From: Belliella aquatica
GTDB taxonomy: Bacteria; Bacteroidota; Bacteroidia; Cytophagales; Cyclobacteriaceae
Assembly (NCBI RefSeq): GCF_014637795.1
Contig: NZ_BMFD01000008.1
Coordinates: 1 to 64,000 of the forward strand
Reading direction: 5' to 3'
DNA: 64,000 nucleotides
Below, one piece after another: positions 1-8,573 of the stretch. The translations under genes were made by a program, and so were the position numbers. The first letter of the stretch is position 1, and each line of letters begins with the position of its first letter. Under the pieces are notes generated by a model, which did no database searches, was not told the origin of the DNA, and was given only the letters and a program-made list of their open reading frames with translations.

Positions 1-153
1 TCTCTTTGTTCCTGACGTCTTGGATATCTTTATTCTTAATCTATTTCAATACACCTAAATGTATCCAATTGTCGTTTCGTCTTACAATACTTCAATGAAC
101 TTGTTCTCTGCTATTAGAGACATGTTTCAGGATACTTTCCCTGAAAGCGAGTG
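1..153 (-). ncRNA. Probable 5' leader of an rRNA operon (16S lies beyond the left edge)
   Basis: Read on the minus strand, this stretch begins GCACTCGC just after a promoter and contains GTTCATTGAAGTATTG (positions 85-100). That resembles the conserved 'GTTCATTGA..ATATTG' leader box found before 16S genes in Bacteroidota. It also contains two small stem-loops, TTTCAGG/CCTGAAA and TCTCT/AGAGA. No open frame of note is present. The call is inferred from the leader box, the upstream promoters and the lack of coding; the 16S gene itself is not in the window. Confidence 0.5.
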
Positions 154-184
154 CAAATATCGGGAGATATTTTTAAGTTCCAAA
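154..184 (-). promoter_or_regulatory. Promoter proximal to the probable rRNA leader
   Basis: On the minus strand there is TTTG (181-184), exactly 19 bases, then GATATTTG (154-161). This matches the Bacteroidota sigma-70 form TTTG-N19-TAnnTTTG except for the first base of the -7 box. It is followed by CACTCGC, similar to the TTTGCA start region of rRNA promoters in this phylum. It points leftward, away from the protein genes. Confidence 0.55.
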
Positions 185-288
185 ATTGAAACACAAAATA
201 TTTTAAATATTTTTTTTCGCTCTAATTTTTAATCTTTTTTAGATCTTAGAACATCAACTTTTTGATGCGCTTCCCTCGATTGGGAATG

Positions 289-320
289 CAAACATAGAGC
301 ACTTTTGTAAATTTACCAAA
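289..320 (-). promoter_or_regulatory. Upstream promoter of the probable rRNA operon (tandem arrangement)
   Basis: Minus strand TTTG (317-320), 20 bases, then a perfect TATGTTTG (289-296), followed by CA and a small hairpin TTCCC/GGGAA. It points the same way as the promoter at 154-184, about 135 bp upstream of it. Tandem promoters are common for rRNA operons. It lies downstream of the last gene of the rpmH operon (stop at 379), so it cannot serve that operon. Confidence 0.55.
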
Positions 321-378
321 CCCAGAGTTTAAAATAATTTGGAAACTTTAGTAACCTGCTGTTATCAAGCAAAATAAT

Positions 379-885
379 TTATTTTGCTGCTTTAAAAAGT
401 AGCACTGTACTACATGGTTCTCCATACATGATTGATTTGGCCTGCGCTTGAATTAAGCTGACAACTCTACTATAAGCAAACATTGGGATCGGATATTTGC
501 TACAACCCTTTATTACAACTGGTCTATTTTTATAATCATCAAGATCAATCTGAGAAATAGCTTTTTCAAAAAGATGTTGCTCTAATGATTGTAAATCACC
601 TATGACATGCTCGATCTGATGCTTCGTCAAGTAAGTGCTTACTAAAATAAAAGCCCAAACAGGCACAATAGCATCTTCAGTACATTGAATAGCTACGAGC
701 TTACCTTTATAATTTTCCCAGTTCAACTCTTTGAGCGCTGCTCTGAAATCTTTCTCTCTCAGCACTAATCCTTGAAACAAGTACTCCTTTAGATCAAAAA
801 TCACCCTTTCCTCATTTCTATAATAAGTCTCAAGGTCAATTGTGACAATGGGGCTGTTTGCTACTCTGTTAATTATTTCACTCAT
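379..885 (-). CDS. DUF2480 family protein
   Basis: This 168-residue soluble protein has no signal peptide or membrane segment. Its composition and length fit the DUF2480 family of small conserved Bacteroidota proteins (family recognised by eye; function unknown). It has an 'NRVANSPIVTIDLE' start and a 'KGCSKYPIPMFAYSRV' segment with a Cys near the C-terminus. Its ATG overlaps the stop of tsaB by four bases, so the two are translationally coupled, and it is the last gene of the rpmH-rnpA-protease-tsaB operon. The position suggests a housekeeping role tied to translation, which is only inference. Confidence 0.8.
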   Translation of the reverse strand: MSEIINRVANSPIVTIDLETYYRNEERVIFDLKEYLFQGLVLREKDFRAALKELNWENYKGKLVAIQCTEDAIVPVWAFILVSTYLTKHQIEHVIGDLQSLEQHLFEKAISQIDLDDYKNRPVVIKGCSKYPIPMFAYSRVVSLIQAQAKSIMYGEPCSTVLLFKAAK

Positions 886-1571
886 GACAAAAATGGATTT
901 TTCTTTGAACTTAGAACTCTAAACTCTTTCAAGTAGTTCGGTTCAAAGTACGCCAGGTCTTCAAAATCAGAATCTACAAATTTCTGGTACGCTAATCCCC
1001 CAAGTGCATTACTAGAATTGAATTTGGATAAAAAACGTGCGTTTTGATGTTTCAAAACTTCTTTAGCTTTTTCCGCACCATCTCCAAGGAAATACACTAA
1101 ACCATTCTCCAAATAACTTATAAAAGAATTTCCTTCTAAAATGACCGGGGAAGCTTTTTCCACAATCACACCATCAGAGTTTGCAACAATAGCATAAACC
1201 TCCATCCTCCGAGCGTCAATCATTGGGATAACATGCTCATTTTTCTCACAAAAAGGAATCACTTGGCTTGCTAATGCATCTAACGATGGAATGTCTATTA
1301 AAGGAATATTTAGTGCATAAGCTAAGCCTTTGGCAACTGATACACCAATCCTAAGGCCTGTGTAAGACCCAGGGCCCGAAGAAACAGCCACGGCATCTAA
1401 TTTTTCAACTTCAATATTCAATTGACCCAACAAAGACGAAATCAATCCCATGATCTTTTGGGAGTGGACATTATCTAAGTGTATTTCATTCATTCCTAAA
1501 AGTATCCCCTTCTGATGAACTGCAACAGAACAGACTTTGGTAGCTGTTTCAATAGATAAGATCAATGCCAT
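882..1571 (-). CDS. tsaB: tRNA threonylcarbamoyladenosine biosynthesis protein TsaB
   Basis: TsaB is the ASKHA-fold partner that activates TsaD in making t6A37 on ANN-decoding tRNAs in the cytoplasm. The 229-residue length is typical. The N-terminal ILSIETAT (residues 4-11) is the phosphate-1-like strand of the fold, and GPGSYTGLRIG (66-76) is the family signature. The start lies nine bases after the upstream protease stop, and the stop overlaps the DUF2480 start (ATGA). Co-location with rnpA and rpmH fits a translation and RNA-processing operon. Confidence 0.95.
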   Translation of the reverse strand: MALILSIETATKVCSVAVHQKGILLGMNEIHLDNVHSQKIMGLISSLLGQLNIEVEKLDAVAVSSGPGSYTGLRIGVSVAKGLAYALNIPLIDIPSLDALASQVIPFCEKNEHVIPMIDARRMEVYAIVANSDGVIVEKASPVILEGNSFISYLENGLVYFLGDGAEKAKEVLKHQNARFLSKFNSSNALGGLAYQKFVDSDFEDLAYFEPNYLKEFRVLSSKKNPFLS

Positions 1572-1580
1572 ATATTCAGT

Positions 1581-3251
1581 CTACTTTTTCTTTGTAGATG
1601 CCGTTAGTATATTTTTTATTTCTAATGGGCTAGCCAGTACCTTTAATGATTGCTCGATATCGGGATCATTTTTCAAGGATGCTTCTATCACACCTTCTTG
1701 ATAATAATATCTAGAGATCAATTCATCTTCCAACGCCTCTTTAACTTCATCTTTAAAAGTGATTAAGTCCTGCTCTTTGCTGTGAGTGACTTTCTTCTTT
1801 AGATCTTCTATTTGGTTTTTGATATCCTCGTAGTATTTCTCTTTTTCGGCATACTTCTCCAAATCCTCTATTGATTTTTCCACAAATGTGGTGTAGTCGT
1901 ACTCCTTGCCTTCTAACCACGCAACAAAATCCTCATAAATTTCATCTGAGACTTCAAATTCTCTTGGGCTAGCAATTTCTTTGTTTTCAATAAAAAATTT
2001 ATTCCCAAAATCAAAAATATGATTCCTTGCCACCAAACTATACGTAATTGGAGCATAAGTTTTATTTTCTGTTTTAGTGTCTGGCTCAATCCCAGCGCCA
2101 TCCAGTACAATTCTACCGTTTTTTGTTTTGAATTCATTTCTCAAAGAATCGGGAATAGAACTTCCATTACCTGCAATATCTTTTTTACTGTAATCAATTG
2201 CTTGTATACATCTTCCACTCGGAATGTAATATTTCGCTGTGGTTACTTTAACCTGAGAATTATAAGATAAAGGAATGGATGTCTGTACAAGGCCTTTTCC
2301 AAATGTTTTCTTACCAATCAAAATCGCTCTATCATAATCCTGTAGTGCACCTGCAACAATCTCGGAGGCAGAAGCACTTCTTTCATTAATTAGAACCACC
2401 AATGGAATATCTTTGTCAACAGGAGATTTCGTTGTTTTGTAAACTGAATTTACACTTTCTAGCTTTCCTATCGTTCTTACTACTTCCTTTCCTTTTGGAA
2501 TAAATAAATTTACGATTTCCACTGCCTCTTTCAGAATCCCTCCTGGATTATCACGAACATCGAGGATCAACCTTGTAATTCCCTGAGATTTTAGATCTAA
2601 CAGAGCCTTTCTCACATCAGCAGCTGCATTTGTTGTGAAATCTGTTAATTTAATGTAACCAGTCTGATTATCTACCTTCCCATAATAAGGGACATTACTG
2701 ATTACTATTTTTTTCCTGATTAAATCAACAGACAAGGTATCATCCCCCCTTTTGAATTGAACTGTAACTGATGTGTTTGCAGGTCCTTTGAGCAAAGCTG
2801 ATATATCTGCTGTTTCTTTTTCCTGAACGTTGACACTATCTACCTTCAAAAATTCATCACCAATCCTCAAACCAGCTGCTTGAGCAGGAAACCCTTTATA
2901 AGGCATCAAAACCATGTTCTTGCCAGTACGATTACCAATTAATGCACCTACCCCGGCATACTCTCCGGTGGTCAGCAATCTAAAATCATCTGCATTTTCT
3001 TCAGGAATATACTCTGTGTATGGATCAAGCTCCTCTAGCATGGCATTGATACCAACTGTCACCAATTCCTCCGCGTCAATTTCATCTACATAATAAGAGT
3101 CTAATTCGCGTACTAGGGAGGCAAAAATATCAAGGTTTTTGGCGATTGTAAAAAGCTTGTCATTCTTTAAGGTGAAAGACAACATCAAGCCCGATACCAG
3201 GACAAAAGCTACTAAACCAATTAATGTTTTATTTTTGAATTTATTGATCAT
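1581..3251 (-). CDS. S41 family C-terminal processing peptidase (CtpA-like)
   Basis: This 556-residue serine protease has an N-terminal membrane anchor (about residues 8-27), a PDZ domain (about 90-180) containing the GLRIGDEFLKVD loop, and an S41 catalytic core with LILDVRDNPGG (about 225-235). The likely nucleophile is the Ser in ERSASASE (about 293) with the general-base Lys of the GKKTFGKG segment (about 316-322). It should act in the periplasm on C-terminal tails of exported proteins. Residues 460-520 are charged and probably coiled coil. Its ATG overlaps the rnpA stop (ATGA), so it belongs to the rpmH-rnpA operon, an arrangement that is unusual outside Bacteroidota. Confidence 0.93.
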   Translation of the reverse strand: MINKFKNKTLIGLVAFVLVSGLMLSFTLKNDKLFTIAKNLDIFASLVRELDSYYVDEIDAEELVTVGINAMLEELDPYTEYIPEENADDFRLLTTGEYAGVGALIGNRTGKNMVLMPYKGFPAQAAGLRIGDEFLKVDSVNVQEKETADISALLKGPANTSVTVQFKRGDDTLSVDLIRKKIVISNVPYYGKVDNQTGYIKLTDFTTNAAADVRKALLDLKSQGITRLILDVRDNPGGILKEAVEIVNLFIPKGKEVVRTIGKLESVNSVYKTTKSPVDKDIPLVVLINERSASASEIVAGALQDYDRAILIGKKTFGKGLVQTSIPLSYNSQVKVTTAKYYIPSGRCIQAIDYSKKDIAGNGSSIPDSLRNEFKTKNGRIVLDGAGIEPDTKTENKTYAPITYSLVARNHIFDFGNKFFIENKEIASPREFEVSDEIYEDFVAWLEGKEYDYTTFVEKSIEDLEKYAEKEKYYEDIKNQIEDLKKKVTHSKEQDLITFKDEVKEALEDELISRYYYQEGVIEASLKNDPDIEQSLKVLASPLEIKNILTASTKKK

Positions 3252-3631
3252 ATTTTTTGGATTTCATTGGACAGGTGATCCAATTTAATAAGTATTTTTT
3301 GAATGACAGGTTCAATCTTCTTGAACGAAGGAATGTCAGAAGAGACGTAAATTAAAGCAATTTTTTTTTTGACTTCAGCATTTGCTAACAAATGTTTATT
3401 TAGTCTGTAAGCTTCTTTGATTCTTCTTTTGACTTGGTTCCTATCAACTGCTTTCTTGATCTTCTTTTTGGAAACAGAAAAAAGTACTTGATTAGTTTCA
3501 ATTAGTTCTAGAGGAAGATCCAAGTAAAGAACCTTAAAAGGATATAAAAAAAAAGAGGAACCTTTATCAAAAAGTTCCTTTATTGACTTTTTAGAATGTA
3601 ATCGTTCATTCTTAGAAAGTGTGTGATTCAT
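3248..3631 (-). CDS. rnpA: Ribonuclease P protein component
   Basis: RnpA is the small basic protein that binds the RNase P RNA and helps process tRNA 5' ends. The 127-residue protein shows the family RNR motif in VDRNQVKRRIKEAYR (about 62-76) and an FSVSKKKIKKA lead-in. It follows rpmH by 45 bases, the near-universal bacterial order, and overlaps the S41 protease start. A run of nine T (3361-3369) and the runs near 3550 reflect Lys codons read on the minus strand and do not break the frame. Confidence 0.95.
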   Translation of the reverse strand: MNHTLSKNERLHSKKSIKELFDKGSSFFLYPFKVLYLDLPLELIETNQVLFSVSKKKIKKAVDRNQVKRRIKEAYRLNKHLLANAEVKKKIALIYVSSDIPSFKKIEPVIQKILIKLDHLSNEIQKI

Positions 3632-3676
3632 CGCATTTTTATTTACGTACTCAACATACGAAATTAATGCTGAGAA

Positions 3677-3835
3677 TTATTTCTTAAGTGTTTTTTCTGA
3701 AGAAACAGTAAGCTTATGTCTACCTTTTGCTCTTCTTGATCTTATCACTCTTCTACCGTTTGCGGTAGACATTCTTTCTCTGAAACCGTGTTTATTTCTT
3801 CTTTTTCTACGAGAAGGCTGAAATGTTCTTTTCAT
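3677..3835 (-). CDS. rpmH: 50S ribosomal protein L34
   Basis: This is a 52-residue, extremely basic protein starting [19 protein letters not shown], the universal L34 signature, then [20 protein letters not shown] longer in-frame start at 3889 would add 18 residues absent from the family. The ATG at 3833-3835 is chosen because it gives the conserved N-terminus and leaves a leader of about 60 bases after the promoter at 3904-3934. It is the first gene of the five-gene operon. Confidence 0.96.
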   Translation of the reverse strand: MKRTFQPSRRKRRNKHGFRERMSTANGRRVIRSRRAKGRHKLTVSSEKTLKK

Positions 3836-3903
3836 GACGCTATGATTTAATATTTTTTGTGCTTTCCTGTGAATCCTTTCTAGCTTCACCCTAAAAAGGA
3901 CTG

Positions 3904-3934
3904 CAAAGATAGATAGGTTTTTTTTATTTACAAA
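3904..3934 (-). promoter_or_regulatory. Promoter of the rpmH-rnpA-S41-tsaB-DUF2480 operon
   Basis: Minus strand TTTG (3931-3934), exactly 19 bases, then TATCTTTG (3904-3911). This is a perfect match to the Bacteroidota consensus TTTG-N19-TAnnTTTG. It lies about 70 bases upstream of the rpmH ATG. Confidence 0.75.
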
Positions 3935-3943
3935 TCAGTAGAT

Positions 3944-3951
3944 TACTTTTG
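3944..3951 (+). promoter_or_regulatory. Possible -7 element for the M61 peptidase gene
   Basis: TACTTTTG fits TAnnTTTG and lies 24 bases before the ATG at 3976. The expected TTTG 19 bases upstream is only TTTT. If real, it would be divergent with, and partly interleaved with, the rpmH promoter. Confidence 0.35.
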
Positions 3952-3975
3952 TTTGAATACTGAATACAAAGATAC

Positions 3976-5646
3976 ATGCAATATTCTATTTCTCGAAACT
4001 CAAGTACTTCTCAATTCATCCAAATCACCCTGAATCTGCCTTGCAGTGCAAAAGAAAAAATAAATTTACAACTTGCTGCATGGAGACCAGGAAGATATGA
4101 ATTGGCGAATTATGCTCAAAAAATTCGTGGTTTTGAAGTATTCTTTAAAGAAAATAAGGTTTCATGGGAGAAAAAGACTAAAGACTTATGGCAATTTGAA
4201 TCTATAGAAGAGGGGGTTTATGAAATTCACTATGAGTTTTATGCCAATCAGATGGACGCAGGTGGAACTTGGTCGGATGAAAGTCAGCTGTATCTTAATT
4301 TTGGCAATTTTATCTTAGAAATTCTAGACCGAAAAAACGATCCTATTGAAGTCACTATCGATTTTCCTAAAGATTATCTGAGCGCGACAGCCCTACCCTA
4401 TTGCGGTAAAAACCGATGGTCAGCAACATCTTATCAGCATTTGATAGACAGTCCATTTTTAGCGAGTAATAATCTTCAACATTATGATTATCAGGTCTAT
4501 GATTCTACATTTCATCTTTGGTTCAATGGCGAGATTCATTTTGATGTTGAGAAATTAATCAAGATTTTCACTTCATTTTCCCAATGTCAAATTGAAGCTT
4601 TTGGAGCATTTCCAGCGCAGGATTATCATTTCATTTTTCAGTTGCTCCCATACAAACATTATCATGGAGTTGAACATCAATTTTCTACTGTGATCACATT
4701 TGGGCCAGCAAAATCCTTAGCAGACCCAAGCCAAATGAAAGAATTGATCGGAGTCAGTTCACATGAATTGTATCACTTTTGGAATGTTTGTCGAATCCGT
4801 CCAAAGGGTATTTTGCCTTACGACCTATCAAAAGAAGTCTATCTCAACACAGGCGTAGTTTTAGAAGGAGTCACAACGTACATGGGTGATTTATTCCTTT
4901 TAAAATCAGGTTTTTTCAATTTACAAGAATATTGTACAGAAATCCTTAACAAGCTACTTCAAAAAGAATTTGATAGCTTTGGGTGGCAAAACCAGAGCAT
5001 AACAGCGTCCAGTTTTGACCTTTGGCTTGACGGATACAAGGCTGGGATTCCAGACAAAAAAGTAAGTATTTACAATCGTGGCGCATTGATTTCGCTTTGT
5101 CTTGATTTGCTTTTGATCAAATCAGGAGCTTCTTTATCTCAAATGATGAAAGTAATGTGGCTTCAATTCGGCGAGAAAGAAATTGGCTACGAATTGGCTG
5201 ATTATAAAAATATTATTTCTTCTTACATCCAAGACAAAAGTTTGATTGAGGGGTTTTTTGATAAATACATCTTCGGTAAAGATGACTTGAAACCCATCTT
5301 GATAACTCTTTTAGCAGAATTTGGAATACAGGTCGATGAAGAATTTGACGAGAACAATCCACTTTTACATCAATGTGGTGTCCGAATTCTAGAAGGAAAC
5401 ATCAAACAAATTCACCCAGAAAGTGATGCTTATTTTAAATTGATGATTGATGACAAAATTCTGAATATTAGAAAAACTGATTCTATAGAGTCCTTTTCAA
5501 ACACAGATGAAAGCTTATCAATCAACATAGAAAGGTATGGAAGAATACTAGAGGTAGAAATTAAAAAACAAAATCTAAATGTTTTCCCTAGATTTAAGAC
5601 TTCTGTCATTGAAGTAAATAAATACACTGAATTGTGGATTGGGTAG
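3976..5646 (+). CDS. M61 family metallopeptidase (glycyl aminopeptidase-like)
   Basis: M61 peptidases are zinc aminopeptidases of the gluzincin group that favour N-terminal Gly or Ala. The zinc site is visible as HELYH (His263, Glu264, His267) in SSHELYHFWNVCRIRP, with the third ligand probably Glu297 in LEGVTTYMGD. The N-terminal part (1-190) is the family beta-domain, ending in 'HYDYQVYDSTFHLWF'. The C-terminal quarter is where M61 proteins carry a PDZ domain, but it is poorly conserved here. No signal peptide is seen, so it is probably cytoplasmic. The gene stands alone and ends at a bidirectional terminator. Confidence 0.9.
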   Translation: MQYSISRNSSTSQFIQITLNLPCSAKEKINLQLAAWRPGRYELANYAQKIRGFEVFFKENKVSWEKKTKDLWQFESIEEGVYEIHYEFYANQMDAGGTWSDESQLYLNFGNFILEILDRKNDPIEVTIDFPKDYLSATALPYCGKNRWSATSYQHLIDSPFLASNNLQHYDYQVYDSTFHLWFNGEIHFDVEKLIKIFTSFSQCQIEAFGAFPAQDYHFIFQLLPYKHYHGVEHQFSTVITFGPAKSLADPSQMKELIGVSSHELYHFWNVCRIRPKGILPYDLSKEVYLNTGVVLEGVTTYMGDLFLLKSGFFNLQEYCTEILNKLLQKEFDSFGWQNQSITASSFDLWLDGYKAGIPDKKVSIYNRGALISLCLDLLLIKSGASLSQMMKVMWLQFGEKEIGYELADYKNIISSYIQDKSLIEGFFDKYIFGKDDLKPILITLLAEFGIQVDEEFDENNPLLHQCGVRILEGNIKQIHPESDAYFKLMIDDKILNIRKTDSIESFSNTDESLSINIERYGRILEVEIKKQNLNVFPRFKTSVIEVNKYTELWIG

Positions 5647-5653
5647 CATAAAA

Positions 5654-5686
5654 AAAGAGGAGGTTTTTGATAAAAACCTCCTCTTT
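5654..5686. terminator. Bidirectional intrinsic terminator
   Basis: A perfect 15-bp stem AAAGAGGAGGTTTTT/AAAAACCTCCTCTTT with a GAT loop lies between the convergent M61 gene (stop 5646) and the gene at 5708-6442. A/T runs are built into both arms, so it can serve both strands. Confidence 0.85.
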
Positions 5687-5707
5687 CAATTTGAAAAACT
5701 ATTGATT

Positions 5708-6442
5708 TTATTTAAAATCTTCCTCTGTCAAGTCTTTGTTAAACTCAACAGACACAAACTTGGTTTCAAGTGGAAATGGAATCATTGGGCTTTGGATAAT
5801 CATAGTTCTTGGCACCAATACGCCATCAGTTTCTTGATAGTCAGAATAAGTGATATCGCCAGCTGCATCTGAGCTCGTTTTGATTTTCAAACTTGAACTT
5901 ACACTGTAATATTCCATTGTTTTCATACCATTCGGTAAGTTCAAAACAATTGCATAAGCTTCTTCACCATCAACATCTTCTGTCCCTCTAAGCTCTAACT
6001 CTATCCCCAATTCTTCATACTTAGTTTCTGGAAACATATATGCTTGAAGAGAAATCGTGCTTAACATTTCTTCAGGTATAGGCTGAACTTGTCCCATTAC
6101 AGTCATGGTACATTTACCATCAAGCAAAATGGTTTTTTGTTGAACGTTTCCCATTACAGAAGTTTGCTGCTTCATCCTTACATTTTCAGCATCTGAAATT
6201 GAAAGCATTTCAATTTTTGTTCCTTGAAATTCCGCTTCTGCCAAAAGGTAGGCATTTCGGATTTTGTCCACATTAGCTTGACCTCCAATAGCCTGAATGT
6301 AATTCGCTAGTATTGTTTTAGGATCATTTACTAATTCTGAAATTTCAGTATTAGATTGGTTTGAAATCGTCAGCGTGTTTGAAACTGCTCCTTGAGCGAT
6401 TCCAAAAGCTAGAACAGGGATTAAAAGTGATTTGATTTTCAT
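5708..6442 (-). CDS. Exported protein paralogous to the C-terminal domain of the neighbouring M16 protein
   Basis: This 244-residue protein has an N-terminal signal peptide (about 1-20), so it is likely periplasmic. From about residue 40 it aligns by eye with the last 200 residues of the inactive M16 subunit next door. Shared blocks are 'YIQAIGG', 'PE..YE..G..LE..G..DVDGE.AY', 'YYSV.S.LKIK', and 'SPMIP.PLE' near the end. The fold may be an LolA/outer-membrane-lipoprotein-sorting-like half barrel, which is a guess. It lies downstream of the M16 pair beyond a terminator hairpin and probably works with it. Exact function unknown. Confidence 0.75.
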   Translation of the reverse strand: MKIKSLLIPVLAFGIAQGAVSNTLTISNQSNTEISELVNDPKTILANYIQAIGGQANVDKIRNAYLLAEAEFQGTKIEMLSISDAENVRMKQQTSVMGNVQQKTILLDGKCTMTVMGQVQPIPEEMLSTISLQAYMFPETKYEELGIELELRGTEDVDGEEAYAIVLNLPNGMKTMEYYSVSSSLKIKTSSDAAGDITYSDYQETDGVLVPRTMIIQSPMIPFPLETKFVSVEFNKDLTEEDFK

Positions 6443-6472
6443 ATTATTTTTAGGTTAGTTAAAAATTAAAAT

Positions 6473-6497
6473 AGCTAGACTGAAATTCAGTCTAGCT
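6473..6497 (-). terminator. Terminator or attenuator after the M16 pair
   Basis: A perfect 12-bp inverted repeat AGCTAGACTGAA/TTCAGTCTAGCT with a one-base centre lies eight bases after the M16 stop. On the minus strand it is followed by ATTTTAATTTTT. It separates the M16 pair from the 244-residue gene and may attenuate rather than stop transcription. Confidence 0.65.
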
Positions 6498-6505
6498 CTG
6501 TATTA

Positions 6506-8548
6506 TTAATTAAAGATAGTCTCTTCGATACTTGAATTGAAAACAATATTGTTTACAATAGCTTCTAAAGGAACTGGAATCATTGGAGATTTTGTAATCA
6601 TTTTCATTGGATATAGAACTCCATCTATTTCCTTATAATCTTCATACGTTACTTCTCCTGATCCTTCGCTTTCAGATTTGATTTTAAGACCTGTTGCTAC
6701 ACTATAATAGTTAACAGTTGCTGCTCCCATTGGGTTAGACACGATCAATTTGTAAGCGTCTTCACCATCTACATCTTTTATCCCATCTACTTCAAGAGTA
6801 TATCCCATGCTTTCGAAATGTATTTCAGGGAAAATGAACATGGTCATTTTTAAAGCTTCAAATTGCTCATCAGTAAGCGGCATTGAAGCACCATTTGCTT
6901 GAACTAGACCCTTTCCATCTTTTAAAGTAGTATTTGACATGACATTGCCACCCATACTTACTTTATTTGAAAATGCTTGATTTCCTTCATCATAATAGAA
7001 ATCTAAACCTAATTTCATGCCTTGAATCTCTGCAGATGACTCTACAGTAGCCGTTTTGATCGCTTTCAATTTATCCTTACCACCTATAGCGCTGATATAC
7101 TTATCAAGTACAACACTAGGCGTAACGTCAGCATCCATTGCAACCAATCGCTCAGGTTCACCCATGTTGGTGAATGATTTGACCTCACCAAATGCGAGCA
7201 AACTTTCTTTGACCTGCGCACCGTTTCCGACAACAGTAATGTACATGTTTTCTGGTTTTAAGAATTTCTTTGCCGCGGCGTTGACATCTTCAACTGTAAG
7301 TGCATTTAGTCTCTTTAGATAGGTGTTATAGAAATCCTTTGGCAAGCCGTAGCGCTCTGTATTAATAGCGAAATTGGCTACAGTACCTGGATTTTCTAAT
7401 GAACGACCAAAAGATCCACTTAAATTAGATTTAGCAGCTGCCAATTCTTCCTGAGTAATCCCATTTTCACGCATGTTTTTGATTTCATAAATAATCTCAT
7501 AAACAGCTGAATCTGTAGCTGAACCTCTGACACTCGCACCCGCAGAAAAGCTTGCTATCAATCTATCAGATCCTACACTTGCATAAGCACCATATGTGTA
7601 CCCTTTGTCTTCTCTCAAGTTCATGAAAAGTCTACCAGAACCTCCACCTCCGAGTACTTGACCCACAATTCTACTCGCCAAGTAATCTTCACTAGGCAAA
7701 TGATTTTGTATAGGATAAGTGATGTTGATTACTGATTGCTGTGAAGATGATCTATCTACTAAAGCAACTACATTTTCAGATGGTGTAGTAGGTAAAGCAT
7801 ACGTAAAACTTGGTACATCTCCTTTTTTCCAGGTAAAAAAATGTTTTTCAACCAACTTTTTTGCTTCCGCTAAACTCACATCACCGACAATTGCTAAGTA
7901 AGCAATATTTGGCTTGAAATAAGTGCTATAATACTGCTTGATATCCTCTACTGTGATGTTTTCAATGGTAGCCTCTGTCTCAACTTCTCCATAAGGATGG
8001 TCAGATCCATAGATTAATTTACCTGATAAAATACTTGAAATGGTACTTGGATCATTCTTCGCCAATGCCAAAGCAGATTTTGACTGTGTTTTCAACTTTG
8101 CAAGTTCATCTTCTGGAAACAGAGGATTGTATAATACATCCGCCATCAATTCCAAAACCTTTTCTTGGTGCTTGGTCAATGTAGAAGCAGAAAGAGAAGT
8201 AGCGGTAGCAGAGATCCCTGCTCCTAGGAAGTCTATTTCTTCGTTGAACTTATCTTTGGATCTATTTTTCGTTCCGGCGGTCATCATCTCACCGACAAAT
8301 CCTAACATGCCAGCCTTATCTCCTTCAAGGATAGGGTCTCTGTCCAAGATCAAAGAATAAGTCACCCTTGGAAGCTTGTTGTTTTCGATTACAAAAACTT
8401 TCAATCCATTTTTTAAGGTAAAAGACTCAGCATCACCAAATCTAATCTCAGGTGCAGGTCCAGGCTCAGGCATTTTCGATCTATCTATCTGTGCTATTGC
8501 AGCGGTAGAAAAAACAGAAAGAATAAAGTATATAAATAATTTTTTCAT
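6506..8548 (-). CDS. M16 peptidase-like protein, catalytically inactive subunit with an extra C-terminal domain
   Basis: This is an M16 (insulinase/processing-peptidase) fold protein with a signal peptide MKKLFIYFILSVFSTAAIA. Where active members have HxxEH, this one reads GFVGE (in AGMLGFVGEMMTAGT), so the zinc site is lost. It keeps the glycine-rich GGGGSGRLFMNLREDKGYTYG loop typical of non-catalytic (alpha-type) subunits. Residues about 480-680 form an added domain paralogous to the stand-alone protein at 5708-6442. The ATG at 8548 is preferred over one at 8587 because it starts the signal peptide and avoids overlap with the upstream gene. It lies 25 bases after the active subunit and is probably its partner. 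Confidence 0.88.
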   Translation of the reverse strand: MKKLFIYFILSVFSTAAIAQIDRSKMPEPGPAPEIRFGDAESFTLKNGLKVFVIENNKLPRVTYSLILDRDPILEGDKAGMLGFVGEMMTAGTKNRSKDKFNEEIDFLGAGISATATSLSASTLTKHQEKVLELMADVLYNPLFPEDELAKLKTQSKSALALAKNDPSTISSILSGKLIYGSDHPYGEVETEATIENITVEDIKQYYSTYFKPNIAYLAIVGDVSLAEAKKLVEKHFFTWKKGDVPSFTYALPTTPSENVVALVDRSSSQQSVINITYPIQNHLPSEDYLASRIVGQVLGGGGSGRLFMNLREDKGYTYGAYASVGSDRLIASFSAGASVRGSATDSAVYEIIYEIKNMRENGITQEELAAAKSNLSGSFGRSLENPGTVANFAINTERYGLPKDFYNTYLKRLNALTVEDVNAAAKKFLKPENMYITVVGNGAQVKESLLAFGEVKSFTNMGEPERLVAMDADVTPSVVLDKYISAIGGKDKLKAIKTATVESSAEIQGMKLGLDFYYDEGNQAFSNKVSMGGNVMSNTTLKDGKGLVQANGASMPLTDEQFEALKMTMFIFPEIHFESMGYTLEVDGIKDVDGEDAYKLIVSNPMGAATVNYYSVATGLKIKSESEGSGEVTYEDYKEIDGVLYPMKMITKSPMIPVPLEAIVNNIVFNSSIEETIFN

Positions 8549-8573
8549 GTTGATCACATTTGAGTTTTTGAAC

